Of a stretch of DNA of 64,000 bases, positions 1 through 8,748 are shown piece by piece. The stretch lies in assembly GCF_037935975.1 (NCBI RefSeq), contig NZ_CP149817.1, forward strand, positions 4,278,001 through 4,342,000. The letters run 5' to 3'. This DNA comes from Teredinibacter turnerae. GTDB taxonomy: Bacteria > Pseudomonadota > Gammaproteobacteria > Pseudomonadales > Cellvibrionaceae. Below the pieces are notes generated by a model. That model was not told the DNA's origin, did no database searches, and saw nothing but the letters and a program-made list of their open reading frames with translations. The number at the start of each line of letters is the position of its first letter. Position 1 is the first letter of the stretch. The translations under genes and the position numbers were made by a program.

Positions 1-222
<222 letters not shown>

Positions 223-266
223 TCAGCAGTGAACAAAAAATATGCCCCGGCTGAAATGAGGGCGCA

Positions 267-295
267 ATTCTAATGAGCGCAGGGAGGGCTGTCAA
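267..295 (-). promoter_or_regulatory. Sigma-70 promoter of rpsJ/S10 operon
   Basis: On the minus strand TTGACA (290-295) and TAGAAT (267-272) are separated by exactly 17 bases, a near-perfect housekeeping promoter. Transcription would start near 260, giving a leader of about 70 nt before the rpsJ ATG at 189. In E. coli this leader region is where L4 autoregulates the S10 operon; no L4 structure was verified here. Confidence 0.85.
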
Positions 296-340
296 CCGCA
301 AAATCGATTATTTTTTAGCTGCCAGTTACAGTGGGGAGAG

Positions 341-365
341 GCGCCAGACAAAGGTTGTCTGGCGC
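341..365 (-). terminator. Hairpin downstream of the OmpA-family gene
   Basis: An 11-bp perfect inverted repeat (GCGCCAGACAA / TTGTCTGGCGC) with a 3-nt loop lies 11 bp past the stop of the OmpA-family gene. A U-tract does not follow directly; an A/T-rich run comes about 25 bp later. It may be the transcript end, but it is not a textbook intrinsic terminator. Confidence 0.5.
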
Positions 366-375
366 GCCAAAGATA

Positions 376-1806
376 CTAGATTCCAGGGGCTTTCAGCAAC
401 ACGTCAATGCGGCGATTCCGTTTGCGCCCCTCGCGCGTTTCGTTGTTGGCAATCGGCTGTGACTCGCCGTAGCCATAGGCCTCAATTGCTCCCGCCGCAA
501 GATCATTCATATTTACCAGCAGATACTGACGAACCGCGTTAGCCCGGTCCTCGGACAACGTCTGGTTGGCTTGCGTACTGCCAAAAGAATCCGTATGACC
601 CTCCACTACAACGGTGTACCCCGGATACATGCGCACAGCCTGCTCAACTTTTTGCAAGAGTGCGTAGTTAGAGGCATTTACCTGCGCACTGCCCGGATCA
701 AAGTTTAAGCCCACCATGCGAATTAAAACATTGTCACCCTGGCTTAGCACCATCGCTTCATCCCGACGAAAATAATCGGATACGCGCCGCAGCCGTTCGC
801 GTGCTTCTTCCTCCTGTTTTAGCCGCTCTGATTGAATACCTAATTTGGTTTCCAATGCAGCAAACTCCTGGTCCAGCTGTGCGTAGCGTGCTTTGAGCTC
901 ATCCAGTTCATGGGAATCCGCCGTCAGCTGTTGGATTCTTTTTACAATTGCAGCAACCGGAGCGTCAAAGCCCTGGTCAAATTCCGCAACCAGGTCCAGC
1001 TCGCCCGCTATGGTGGCGACCGGAAGCTCCTGCTGCAGCAACAATTGCTCTGGCGTGATCTCTTTGCGTTTTAGTGCTTCAAGCTGATCAGCCAGATAAA
1101 TGGCGTGCTTGGCTTCATAGAACGCTTCTTTCACCAAGGCGCGCGGCTTGTCTGTATCGTACCGGTTTTCGCTCAGTTCTGTTTCCGCTGCCGCCAGTAG
1201 ATCATTAGCCTTGGCGAAGGTTTCGGGAGCGTAGCGTTTCACTTTTAACGCCGCGGCTTCGTCGATCTTGGCTCGCGTCTGATTGAGGTAGTTGCCTTTA
1301 ATCGCGATCAGCTCAGCCTCGCGATAGAGCGTTTCTGCGTCATCCGCTTTACCTTGCGCCCGCTCAAGACTGCCGGTTTCGAGGGTTTTGGTTGCGAGCA
1401 GGAAACGTGTTTCCGCCTTCTCCCAGGTTTCGGTTGCCAACGCCATTGCATCGACACCTTTAGCGTCGGTACGCGCTTGCAAGGCCGCTTTAAACGACAT
1501 TTGAGCAACCTTTGCGGTCTTGGTTGCCAACCGCAGGAACTGAGTCGCCTCATCCAGGTCTTTCTCTACCTTGCTGACATTCTGTTTGCGTTCATACCGC
1601 GTTCGTGCACTTTGATAGGCGGCAACGCCTTTACCGTAGCTGACAGGCGCCAGCACATCAGCAAGCTCGTTCTGCGCTTCCGCGAGCGCACTGCGGGCAG
1701 ACGCGAACAGGGTATTTTCCAGCTCGTCGGCAAAGCCTGGCGCGGCAGAAATAGAAATAGAAATAGAGAAAAACAAAAATAACAAAGATAAAAAGCGGTT
1801 GCGCAT
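376..1806 (-). CDS. OmpA-family protein with DUF4398-like helical region
   Basis: A 476-aa exported protein. The start at 1806 is chosen because AGAGGTG lies just upstream and a signal peptide follows at once (MRNRFLSLL... with a run of Ser-Ile repeats, probably cut after GFA near residue 26). Residues about 27-230 are Ala/Glu/Lys-rich helix of the DUF4398 kind. About 290-340 looks like coiled coil. About 355-475 is an OmpA-like peptidoglycan-binding domain with VEGHTDSFGS and LSEDRANAVRQYL. There is no lipobox Cys. It probably tethers the outer membrane or a periplasmic complex to peptidoglycan. It follows the nuclease gene on the same strand, but 260 bp separates them. The family is clear; the specific role is unknown. 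Confidence 0.85.
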   Translation of the reverse strand: MRNRFLSLLFLFFSISISISAAPGFADELENTLFASARSALAEAQNELADVLAPVSYGKGVAAYQSARTRYERKQNVSKVEKDLDEATQFLRLATKTAKVAQMSFKAALQARTDAKGVDAMALATETWEKAETRFLLATKTLETGSLERAQGKADDAETLYREAELIAIKGNYLNQTRAKIDEAAALKVKRYAPETFAKANDLLAAAETELSENRYDTDKPRALVKEAFYEAKHAIYLADQLEALKRKEITPEQLLLQQELPVATIAGELDLVAEFDQGFDAPVAAIVKRIQQLTADSHELDELKARYAQLDQEFAALETKLGIQSERLKQEEEARERLRRVSDYFRRDEAMVLSQGDNVLIRMVGLNFDPGSAQVNASNYALLQKVEQAVRMYPGYTVVVEGHTDSFGSTQANQTLSEDRANAVRQYLLVNMNDLAAGAIEAYGYGESQPIANNETREGRKRNRRIDVLLKAPGI

Positions 1807-2066
1807 TTCAGCACCTCTTAGGGTGGGAATTGTCGTTATAGATCGGAATAAAGCAACGCTCCTTGCCACAAGCGAGCAGGATACCTATGTACTTTAACGG
1901 AAAAGCACCCCACTAAAAAAACGTCAGGGTGTGTCGTTATTCACAAAAGCGCACGTTTTCAGCGGATATCACGCCGCGCCGCTATTTCCCGGAAAGTTGC
2001 TCAAACCGCACGCGCGCGGTAAATGCGGCCTCACATATCCATTTAAAATACTGCGGAAAACCAGAA
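1807..2066. other. Intergenic region upstream of the OmpA-family gene
   Basis: 260 bp between the nuclease stop and the OmpA-family start. A TATAAC hexamer on the minus strand near 1830 could be a -10 box, but no convincing -35 lies at normal spacing. No gene, RNA or clear repeat is seen. Confidence 0.4.
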
Positions 2067-4382
2067 TCACCCAAAGCGGCCAGAACAGTAACGTGCAAAG
2101 AATCGACCATTGCGCAAACAAAGTAAGCCGGTTAGTAAGATCAATACAGCAGGACCGGAACTGCCGCCGCCTTTCGATTGAGACTCGGCATCTATTCCCG
2201 GTTCAGCAGCGGGCACAGGCGTTGTAGTTGGCGGGGTTGCCGGAGCGGTAGGCGGGGGCATTGGAGAAGGCGCAGTGGTGGGCGATGGCTCCAACTGAAA
2301 CCCCACGAGCAGCGGGTCGTGGTCGGAACTGCGCACGGGACTTGCCGCGTTAAAATAGGTGCGGCTACGGCCAAAATCCAGATTGTAGTCGAGTGCATCA
2401 GCCTCGTCCGCGTTAATATTCCAGATCAAGGATTCCTCTAGTGTCGAACTCAAGGCGTCGCTGACTAAGACATAGTCCAAGGTGCCCACCTGACCATCAA
2501 AAACGTAGGAATAAGCATCTACTGGCTCAACATTGTGATACCCCTGGCTTAGCAAGTACTGTATCGGATCTTCCATCGCGTAAGCGTTGAGGTCTCCCAG
2601 AATAATTCGCTTTTCGCTGGCGACGCCTGTCGGCTCGGTATCAAGCCATGCAGCCACAGCCCGAGCCGCCTGCAGACGCCGTTGATTCCAAAACCCTGCA
2701 CCGTCGCTTTTGTCGTAATCTGGGCTGTGAAGATCAGTTAAACCGGAGCGACCTTTGGATTTAAAGTGATTTGCAGCAATGGTAATCACTTGCCCGCTAG
2801 CCAGATGCGCAAAGCTCACCGCCAAAGAGACGCGATTACTCGCAACTCCATCAAATACCGGGTTGGCGACAAAATCATGCCCGCTAAACCCCTCCAGGGT
2901 AGCCGCAACCGTATCGTTCAACATGGCAGGCTCGGTACCCGCAGCAACGTTGACTACCCCAGGTTTGAAAATAAACCCAACAGCAATTGCATCGCCCCCC
3001 ACAAATTGCGTACCTGGGTAGACGTAATCATACGTCCCCCCACCCAACACCGAGTTCAATGCGGAAACCAATAACTCCAGCGCTGTGGAGTTGTCATTGA
3101 TCGGGTCGAAGTCATTTTCCAGTTCAATCAGCCCAACCACATCCGCGTTTAACCCAAGCAGCCCCTGTACCAGTTTGTTTTTTTGGCGAGTGAACTCTGC
3201 AGCACTGTCCGCACCTCGAGGATCGTGCCCTGCGGCAGTCGACACCCCCGCGACATCAACCGTTTTAAAAAAGTTCAGTACGTTAAACGAGGCTACTTTT
3301 ACATTACCTGAGACTTCAGGAGCATAAGAGGGGCGCGTATTGGGAGAATTATTTGCCTGATTAGAGGTAAAACTATTATCACCATTGCGCACTGAGCGCA
3401 GCCGCCAAGTGGTCGCCGCGGCATTGTTACCACCCCACTTGTAATCCAGCACCCCGGTGAGGCGCTCAACTTGATCGCCCAGGCGTTTGGCACTGGCTTC
3501 GCTGTAACCCGCAAACCCATCAAGTAACGCGATCTCTGCGTTTTGCTCATTTAGGCCATCGTCGTACACGACTGAACGAGCCGCGAGTGTTTTTAGGTGG
3601 ATATCCAGAGCAGCAGCATCCGGCGGGTTGTTCTGGCTGAACGCCCTTGGTCGCGGCCCTACGTACAACCGGATTTCGTTAAAACGATCAAGCTGATATT
3701 GCTCGCTTACGGTCAAGGTGTTCGCAAACTCGACCAGCATGCCTTCGAAGGCTTCAAGGTCCGCTTCATAACCGCCGCCACCATTGCGCGATGCGCCATC
3801 GTTGGCGAGTAAATCGATCGTTGCCACAGTGGCTGCAGACAAACGGTTCGCGCTCAATACCTCAACCGATAGCAGCGAAGTCAGTTGAGTCTCTCCGTAA
3901 TTTTCGACCACGGTACCGTGCACTTCCACTTGATCGCCGAGATCCACATCCGTCATTGAGGTGCTACCTTCGTAAACAAAGATTCCCTCGGAGGAGCGCG
4001 TATCGCCGTCTTCATCTACGCTTTCTTCCTGTACGTAAAAGCCACTCAGATTTCGCGCTACGTCCGCATCCCCTTGCTGAAAGTCACCCACGACAATCCC
4101 GCGAATTTTCACCAATTGTCCCTCCAGCGGGCTCAGGTCTGTTGCACCCTGACTATTACTTCGCTGTGTATCTGGCGTGCCTTGTATAGCAGAAATCAAC
4201 GTAACTTCGGCAGTTGGCGACGTTTCGGGCGTTTTGCTATTTGCGTTCAAATGTACCGGCACTGATGCGCTACTGCGGCTATTTCCACTCTCCGGGCTGG
4301 CGAACACAACGGGAGTAATGCGATTCGCATATGCGTTAAAAGAAAACACGGCAAACGCACATGCAATTAATACTTTTTTCAT
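2067..4382 (-). CDS. ExeM/NucH-family extracellular endonuclease with GlyGly-CTERM-like tail
   Basis: A 771-aa secreted nuclease. It has a signal peptide (about residues 1-19, ending NAYA), then a low-complexity linker. An OB-fold-like segment follows (GQLVKIRGIVVGDFQQG, near 90-180). The C-terminal half is an endonuclease/exonuclease/phosphatase domain: ASFNVLNFF, VVGLIELEND, ANHFKSKG, LGDLNAY and SSDHDPLL, which carry the expected Asn, Glu, Asp and His catalytic or metal residues. After a Pro/Thr linker comes KGGGSSGP, a hydrophobic helix and a basic end, the layout of GlyGly-CTERM proteins that rhombosortase processes after type II secretion. It probably scavenges DNA or remodels extracellular DNA. 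The neighbours are unrelated genes. The family is secure; the sorting tail is inferred from layout. Confidence 0.88.
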   Translation of the reverse strand: MKKVLIACAFAVFSFNAYANRITPVVFASPESGNSRSSASVPVHLNANSKTPETSPTAEVTLISAIQGTPDTQRSNSQGATDLSPLEGQLVKIRGIVVGDFQQGDADVARNLSGFYVQEESVDEDGDTRSSEGIFVYEGSTSMTDVDLGDQVEVHGTVVENYGETQLTSLLSVEVLSANRLSAATVATIDLLANDGASRNGGGGYEADLEAFEGMLVEFANTLTVSEQYQLDRFNEIRLYVGPRPRAFSQNNPPDAAALDIHLKTLAARSVVYDDGLNEQNAEIALLDGFAGYSEASAKRLGDQVERLTGVLDYKWGGNNAAATTWRLRSVRNGDNSFTSNQANNSPNTRPSYAPEVSGNVKVASFNVLNFFKTVDVAGVSTAAGHDPRGADSAAEFTRQKNKLVQGLLGLNADVVGLIELENDFDPINDNSTALELLVSALNSVLGGGTYDYVYPGTQFVGGDAIAVGFIFKPGVVNVAAGTEPAMLNDTVAATLEGFSGHDFVANPVFDGVASNRVSLAVSFAHLASGQVITIAANHFKSKGRSGLTDLHSPDYDKSDGAGFWNQRRLQAARAVAAWLDTEPTGVASEKRIILGDLNAYAMEDPIQYLLSQGYHNVEPVDAYSYVFDGQVGTLDYVLVSDALSSTLEESLIWNINADEADALDYNLDFGRSRTYFNAASPVRSSDHDPLLVGFQLEPSPTTAPSPMPPPTAPATPPTTTPVPAAEPGIDAESQSKGGGSSGPAVLILLTGLLCLRNGRFFARYCSGRFG

Positions 4383-4801
4383 GGTGAACCTTGTGGAGTT
4401 ACGTTGGTAGACCTGATGAGAGTACGGATATCGTTTCCGCTCGTTAACGAATTAAACTGCGCTGATAACGACTCAAACATACTGGTTGGAAGCAACAACC
4501 GATAAAAACAACGGCACAGAGGACCGGTGTGACACGGAAAGCCAGTGGTTAAAATAACGGGATAAGGTGACAGACGTGCGAAACTAATTATTCAACACCA
4601 AGATTGAAAGCACATTGGGAGTCACGTTAGCCTGAACTACCCTGAGCAGATAGGTGAGCGCCCCCGACCCAGCTCAGCGTTGGGGGCCATTAACACCTCT
4701 TGAAAAATACTAAGTAGCTACTTAGCTACACAAAGAATCGTGACGTAGAGAGAAACTACGTAAAGAAAAGCTACGTACAAAAAAGCGTGGCCAGCAACAA
4801 G
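4383..4801. other. 419-bp intergenic region with hairpins and ctacgt repeats
   Basis: No credible gene. A 9-bp G/C-rich stem (4660-4668 with 4679-4687) has no U-tract on either strand. From 4711 to 4775 there is a cluster of short related words: a 12-bp palindrome AAGTAGCTACTT, an ACGTAG...CTACGT hairpin and a further CTACGTA. The right end carries a likely terminator of the following minus-strand gene. Confidence 0.6.
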
Positions 4802-4817
4802 TTATTGCTCGCGGCCA
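4779..4817 (-). terminator. Probable intrinsic terminator of the small membrane-protein gene
   Basis: On the minus strand an interrupted stem (TGGCC + GCAA pairing with TTGC + TGGCCA) straddles the stop codon of the 4802-5518 gene. It is followed within a few bases by six T residues (4779-4784). The internal loop makes the stem imperfect. Confidence 0.55.
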
Positions 4818-5518
4818 TAACCAAACATTTTCACGTACAACAAACCCAGTACAACGGTACACAAAGGTGCCGCCCAGATTAAACCAATAAGCAAAGCCAA
4901 CGTGGATAGCATCAGAATAAGCCCGATTACCAACAGCAGTCCGGCTATTTTAAACCAGCAATGCTGAACCGCCTTGCGAGAGGTTTCCAGCGCGCGCCAC
5001 GGACTGAGGTTTTTGTCGAGAAGCAGTGGGATCGCAAAAATGTAACCTACAGTCAGGTAAATGCCGGGCAGGACGAATAACAAATAACCCAACATTATCA
5101 AAACCATCGACAGTACATACAACAACACCAAGCGCCCGATGTAAGCGTAGTAGCCGGTCACCTCTACCGCTTTTACATCTAACCCCGCGCTGCGACGAAT
5201 AGCCAGCATAAAAATGCCAGCATTGAGTGGCAACGTGGCGAACACTACGACGTACTGCACGATCACCAGAATCACCATATCCGAGATTGTTGCTGCAGCG
5301 ATGCCGTTTATTGCGAGTTGTATAAACATAATGCCGATGACGGCACCCCAGAAGCTGGCCTTGAACCCCGAAATCAGTAGCCAGGCTTCATTCAACAGGT
5401 CCCCGATACCAAACTTGTACTCCCCCGCCAAAGCGGACTCAATACTACCGCCAACAACATCTTCGGGGTCTGCGAGAACGCTCTCCGGCGCTTCGTAGGG
5501 GTTTTGGGGTTCACTCAT
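4802..5518 (-). CDS. Predicted multi-spanning inner-membrane protein, function unknown
   Basis: A 238-aa protein. The soluble N-terminus opens with an N-P-Y-E-A-P motif seen in several families of small bacterial membrane proteins. After residue 50 come about five hydrophobic segments (about 53-75, 80-105, 125-155, 160-172 and 200-228). The middle sequence PGIYLTVGYIFAIPLLLDKNLSPWRALE resembles the conserved stretch in YciC/DUF975/BPSS1780-type proteins. There are no catalytic motifs. It stands alone between the pnt operon and the nuclease gene on the same strand, with its own probable terminator. It is a real gene by start, length and composition, but no function can be assigned. Confidence 0.75.
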   Translation of the reverse strand: MSEPQNPYEAPESVLADPEDVVGGSIESALAGEYKFGIGDLLNEAWLLISGFKASFWGAVIGIMFIQLAINGIAAATISDMVILVIVQYVVVFATLPLNAGIFMLAIRRSAGLDVKAVEVTGYYAYIGRLVLLYVLSMVLIMLGYLLFVLPGIYLTVGYIFAIPLLLDKNLSPWRALETSRKAVQHCWFKIAGLLLVIGLILMLSTLALLIGLIWAAPLCTVVLGLLYVKMFGYGREQ

Positions 5519-5551
5519 CGGTACACTCTCCAGGATTAGGTTGTAACCATG

Positions 5552-6955
5552 TTAATCGAAGTTACGAATAATACCTTCTACCATTTTTTTTGCATCGCCA
5601 AATAACATCATGGTGTTATCCCGGAAAAAAAGTTCGTTTTGCACCCCAGCGTAGCCCGCTGCCATTCCCCGTTTTACAAACAGAACGGTACGTGCTCTTT
5701 CTACATCGAGAATTGGCATACCGTAGATCGCGCTTTGCGGGTCCGTTTTCGCTGCGGGGTTCGTAACATCGTTCGCCCCAATAACAAAGGCCACGTCGGC
5801 ACTTTGAAATTCGCTGTTGATGTCTTCCAGCTCGAACACCTCGTCGTAAGGGACGTTCGCTTCGGCCAGCAACACATTCATATGCCCTGGCATCCTCCCT
5901 GCGACCGGGTGAATCGCATATTTTACGTCGACCCCCGCTGCTTTTAAGCCATCGGCCATTTCACGCAAAGCGTGTTGCGCCTGTGCCACCGCCATACCGT
6001 AGCCGGGCACGATAATGACCGACCCCGCGTTTTTCATGATGAAAGCGGCATCCTCCGCGCTACCCTGCTTCACGGGTCTTTCTTCTGCCCCCGCCACGCC
6101 TGCAACGCCACTATCGCCGCCGAAGCCACCGAGGATGACGTTGAAAAACGAGCGATTCATGCCTTTGCACATAATGTACGAGAGAATCGCCCCAGATGAA
6201 CCGACAAGCGCACCGGTGATGATCAACGCTGAGTTTTGCAAGGTAAAACCAATGCCGGCAGCGGCCCAGCCAGAATACGAATTCAGCATAGACACAACGA
6301 CAGGCATATCTGCCCCGCCGATAGGAATAATAATCAGCACTCCCAACAAAAACGCAAGAGCCGTCATTCCCCAAAAATACGCCGGTGACTGGTCCATATA
6401 GAAAGCCACCATCAGCCCCGCCAGACACAAACCCAAGAGCGCGTTCAGCGGGTGCTGACCTCTAAACACCACCGGGGCGCCAGATACCAATCCTTGAAGC
6501 TTGGTGAACGCAATGATTGAACCGGAAAAAGTAATTGCACCAATAACCACCCCTAACGACATTTCGATACGGCTGCCCGCATAGATCAGGCCGCTCGCAT
6601 CAAGCAATTTAAATGCAGCAGGATTTGAGTAGGCTGCGGCCGCAACCAGCACGGCCGCCAACCCCACCAGACTGTGGAACGCCGCCACCAATTGCGGCAT
6701 TGCCGTCATCGCGATTCGATGAGCAATGGTTAAACCAATAGTTGCACCCAATAAAAGTGCGCCGATTATCCACCAATAGGACGTAATTTCGGGGCTGACC
6801 ATGGTAGTAACGATTGCCAGCGCCATGCCCGCCATACCCAACCGATTTCCGGTGCGAGACGTTTCTGGCGAAGATAGCCCCCGTAAAGCAAGAATAAAAA
6901 GTACCGACGCCACCAAATAGGCAAACGCGGTTACACTGCCTGAAATATTTAACAT
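5552..6955 (-). CDS. pntB: NAD(P) transhydrogenase subunit beta
   Basis: 467 aa, the usual length for PntB. The N-terminal two-thirds holds about nine hydrophobic helices that form half of the proton channel. The C-terminal domain (about 290-467) is the NADP(H)-binding domain III, with VPGYGMAVAQAQHAL and VIGANDVTNPAA. With PntAA and PntAB it couples proton entry to hydride transfer from NADH to NADP+, supplying NADPH. It is the last gene of a three-gene operon, with the ATG 9 bp after the pntAB stop. Confidence 0.96.
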   Translation of the reverse strand: MLNISGSVTAFAYLVASVLFILALRGLSSPETSRTGNRLGMAGMALAIVTTMVSPEITSYWWIIGALLLGATIGLTIAHRIAMTAMPQLVAAFHSLVGLAAVLVAAAAYSNPAAFKLLDASGLIYAGSRIEMSLGVVIGAITFSGSIIAFTKLQGLVSGAPVVFRGQHPLNALLGLCLAGLMVAFYMDQSPAYFWGMTALAFLLGVLIIIPIGGADMPVVVSMLNSYSGWAAAGIGFTLQNSALIITGALVGSSGAILSYIMCKGMNRSFFNVILGGFGGDSGVAGVAGAEERPVKQGSAEDAAFIMKNAGSVIIVPGYGMAVAQAQHALREMADGLKAAGVDVKYAIHPVAGRMPGHMNVLLAEANVPYDEVFELEDINSEFQSADVAFVIGANDVTNPAAKTDPQSAIYGMPILDVERARTVLFVKRGMAAGYAGVQNELFFRDNTMMLFGDAKKMVEGIIRNFD

Positions 6956-6964
6956 GGCATTCCC

Positions 6965-7249
6965 CTATTTTTTCTTTTTGTACATGGCGAGCATGCGCTG
7001 GGTAACCGCGAAGCCACCAAAAATATTAATGGCCGCCAGAACCATCGCCGCGAACCCTAGAATTTTGGCCGGACTCATTTCCTCGGGGCCCGCAGCCACC
7101 AGCGCTCCAACAATAATTACGCTGGAAATCGCGTTGGTGACAGCCATCAATGGCGTGTGCAACGCGGGTGTTACACTCCACACCACGTAGTAACCCACGA
7201 AAACCGCCAGAACGAATATCGATAATTGCGAAACAAATTCCCCATGCAT
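6965..7249 (-). CDS. pntAB: NAD(P) transhydrogenase subunit alpha, membrane part (PntAB)
   Basis: A 94-aa protein with three hydrophobic helices, matching the membrane domain that is fused to the C-terminus of PntA in E. coli. Conserved VGYYVVWSVTPALHTPLM supports this. Here the alpha subunit is split in two, as in Rhodospirillum-type enzymes. The ATG lies 2 bp after the pntAA stop and the stop 9 bp before pntB, so translation is probably coupled. Confidence 0.93.
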   Translation of the reverse strand: MHGEFVSQLSIFVLAVFVGYYVVWSVTPALHTPLMAVTNAISSVIIVGALVAAGPEEMSPAKILGFAAMVLAAINIFGGFAVTQRMLAMYKKKK

Positions 7250-7251
7250 AA

Positions 7252-8412
7252 TTAATTCTCCCCAGTGTCGAGAAATTGCGGGTGCACAATATGGCCGTCG
7301 CGAGTCAGTAGCGTCGCCGCGATAATTTCATCGTCCCAATTGAATTTGAGCGCCTTGGATTCAGGCTGGAGATGCGGCTCTAGAAATGCGTAGAGGTTTC
7401 TCGCATAGAGAGCACTTGCATCGGCGGCAATCCGCGCGGGCATATTCTGATAGCCGATAATACTTACCCCGTCGGCGTCCACCACCTCGCCACTGCGCGA
7501 AAGCGCACAATTTCCACCCTGTTCGACCGCCATGTCCACAATAATCGACCCCGGCCGCATCTGTGCGACCATCTCAGCCGTAATTAACGTCGGTGCCGGT
7601 CGCCCCGGAATCAGCGCAGTACAAATGGCAATATCCTGTTTCGCGAGCGTAGCCGCCACCAGCTCAGCCTGACGCCGCTTAAATTCATCACTCATTTCTT
7701 TGGCATAGCCTCCAGCGGTCTCGGCGTTCGCCATCTCCGCGGATTCCACCATGACAAATTTCGCCCCCAGGCTTTCAACCTGCTCTTTCGCCGCGGGCCG
7801 TACATCGGTCCCGCAGACCACCGCCCCCAAGCGTCGCGCCGTTGCAATTGCCTGCAAGCCGGCGACACCAGCCCCCAGCACCATCACCTTAGCGGGAGCG
7901 ATTGTTCCCGCTGCCGTCATCATCATCGGCATTGCACGCTCGTACTCGAATGCCGCTTCCAGCACCGCCCGATACCCCGCCAGATTCGCCTGAGAACTGA
8001 GTACATCCATGGTTTGCGCGCGGGTGATACGCGGCACAAATTCCATTGCCAGCGCGGTCACGCCGGCGCGTTCGTATGCCCGCAAGGACTCTGGTGCGTT
8101 GTAGGGAGACAGCTGTGATACCAGAGTGCAGCCCGGTTGTAGGTACGCCAATTCATCCACGTCGCCCTCGCCCGCCAGCAACGGCCGCTGGACTTTAAGC
8201 ACTATGTCGGACCCGCGGAGCGTAGTTTCGATATCGGCGGCGATGATTGCACCGGCCTGTTCAAAGGCTTCATCAGGGATTCGGCTGGCTATGCCCGCCG
8301 TTGCTTCCACCACAACCTCGGCGCCTTTAGAGACAAATTTTTTGACGACCTCCGGGGTAATAGCGACGCGCCTCTCGTGCGCGCGCCGCTCTTTCAAAAT
8401 CGCTATTTTCAT
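7252..8412 (-). CDS. pntAA: NAD(P) transhydrogenase subunit alpha, NAD-binding part (PntAA)
   Basis: 386 aa forming the soluble NAD(H)-binding domain I of the transhydrogenase. It starts MKIAILKERRAHERRVAITPE, typical of the PntA/alanine dehydrogenase fold. A Rossmann motif (VLGAGVAGLQAIATARRLGA) sits near 170-190, followed by TDVRPAAKEQVESLGAKF. It lacks the C-terminal membrane helices, which the next gene supplies. A GAGG ribosome site lies about 10 bp before the ATG. First gene of the pntAA-pntAB-pntB operon. Its position beside hexuronate and Entner-Doudoroff genes may reflect NADPH demand, but that is inference. Confidence 0.95.
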   Translation of the reverse strand: MKIAILKERRAHERRVAITPEVVKKFVSKGAEVVVEATAGIASRIPDEAFEQAGAIIAADIETTLRGSDIVLKVQRPLLAGEGDVDELAYLQPGCTLVSQLSPYNAPESLRAYERAGVTALAMEFVPRITRAQTMDVLSSQANLAGYRAVLEAAFEYERAMPMMMTAAGTIAPAKVMVLGAGVAGLQAIATARRLGAVVCGTDVRPAAKEQVESLGAKFVMVESAEMANAETAGGYAKEMSDEFKRRQAELVAATLAKQDIAICTALIPGRPAPTLITAEMVAQMRPGSIIVDMAVEQGGNCALSRSGEVVDADGVSIIGYQNMPARIAADASALYARNLYAFLEPHLQPESKALKFNWDDEIIAATLLTRDGHIVHPQFLDTGEN

Positions 8413-8748
8413 AGGCTGGCCTCGCTCTGTTGTCGACGTTGGGAGGCGTGAGTGAAACGGATCTCCCCTGAATACACAGCATATGCTGCAACACAGCCAT
8501 AACTTTGACCTGGAATAACCAAAGCTCAGGTTGCGTTCGCGAAAAGCAGAACTTTCACCGGCGCGATTTGTGTCGTCGTTGCGAGATGGATTACATGAAT
8601 GCTGATCGAAGTAAGTAAGACAAAGGAGCCTGGTGGGGGAAAGCCTGAAAAGTGGGTTTGTAGAAATGAGCTAGAAGGGAATTGAAAGGAGATAGAGAGG
8701 AGATCGGGCCAGATGCTTCTGGCCCGATAAATGAGGCGGGGCCAGGAG
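8413..8748. other. 336-bp intergenic region upstream of pnt
   Basis: No supported gene. It must hold the pnt promoter (minus strand), but no good -35/-10 pair was found. A 12-bp palindrome CAGCATATGCTG (8477-8488) lies about 70 bp upstream of pntAA and could be an operator. The right end holds the uxuB hairpin. Confidence 0.45.
8703..8728 (-). terminator. Hairpin downstream of uxuB
   Basis: A perfect 11-bp inverted repeat (ATCGGGCCAGA / TCTGGCCCGAT) with a 4-nt loop lies 20 bp past the uxuB stop. What follows on the minus strand is pyrimidine-rich (CTCCTCTC) rather than a pure U-tract, so termination strength is uncertain. Confidence 0.6.
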
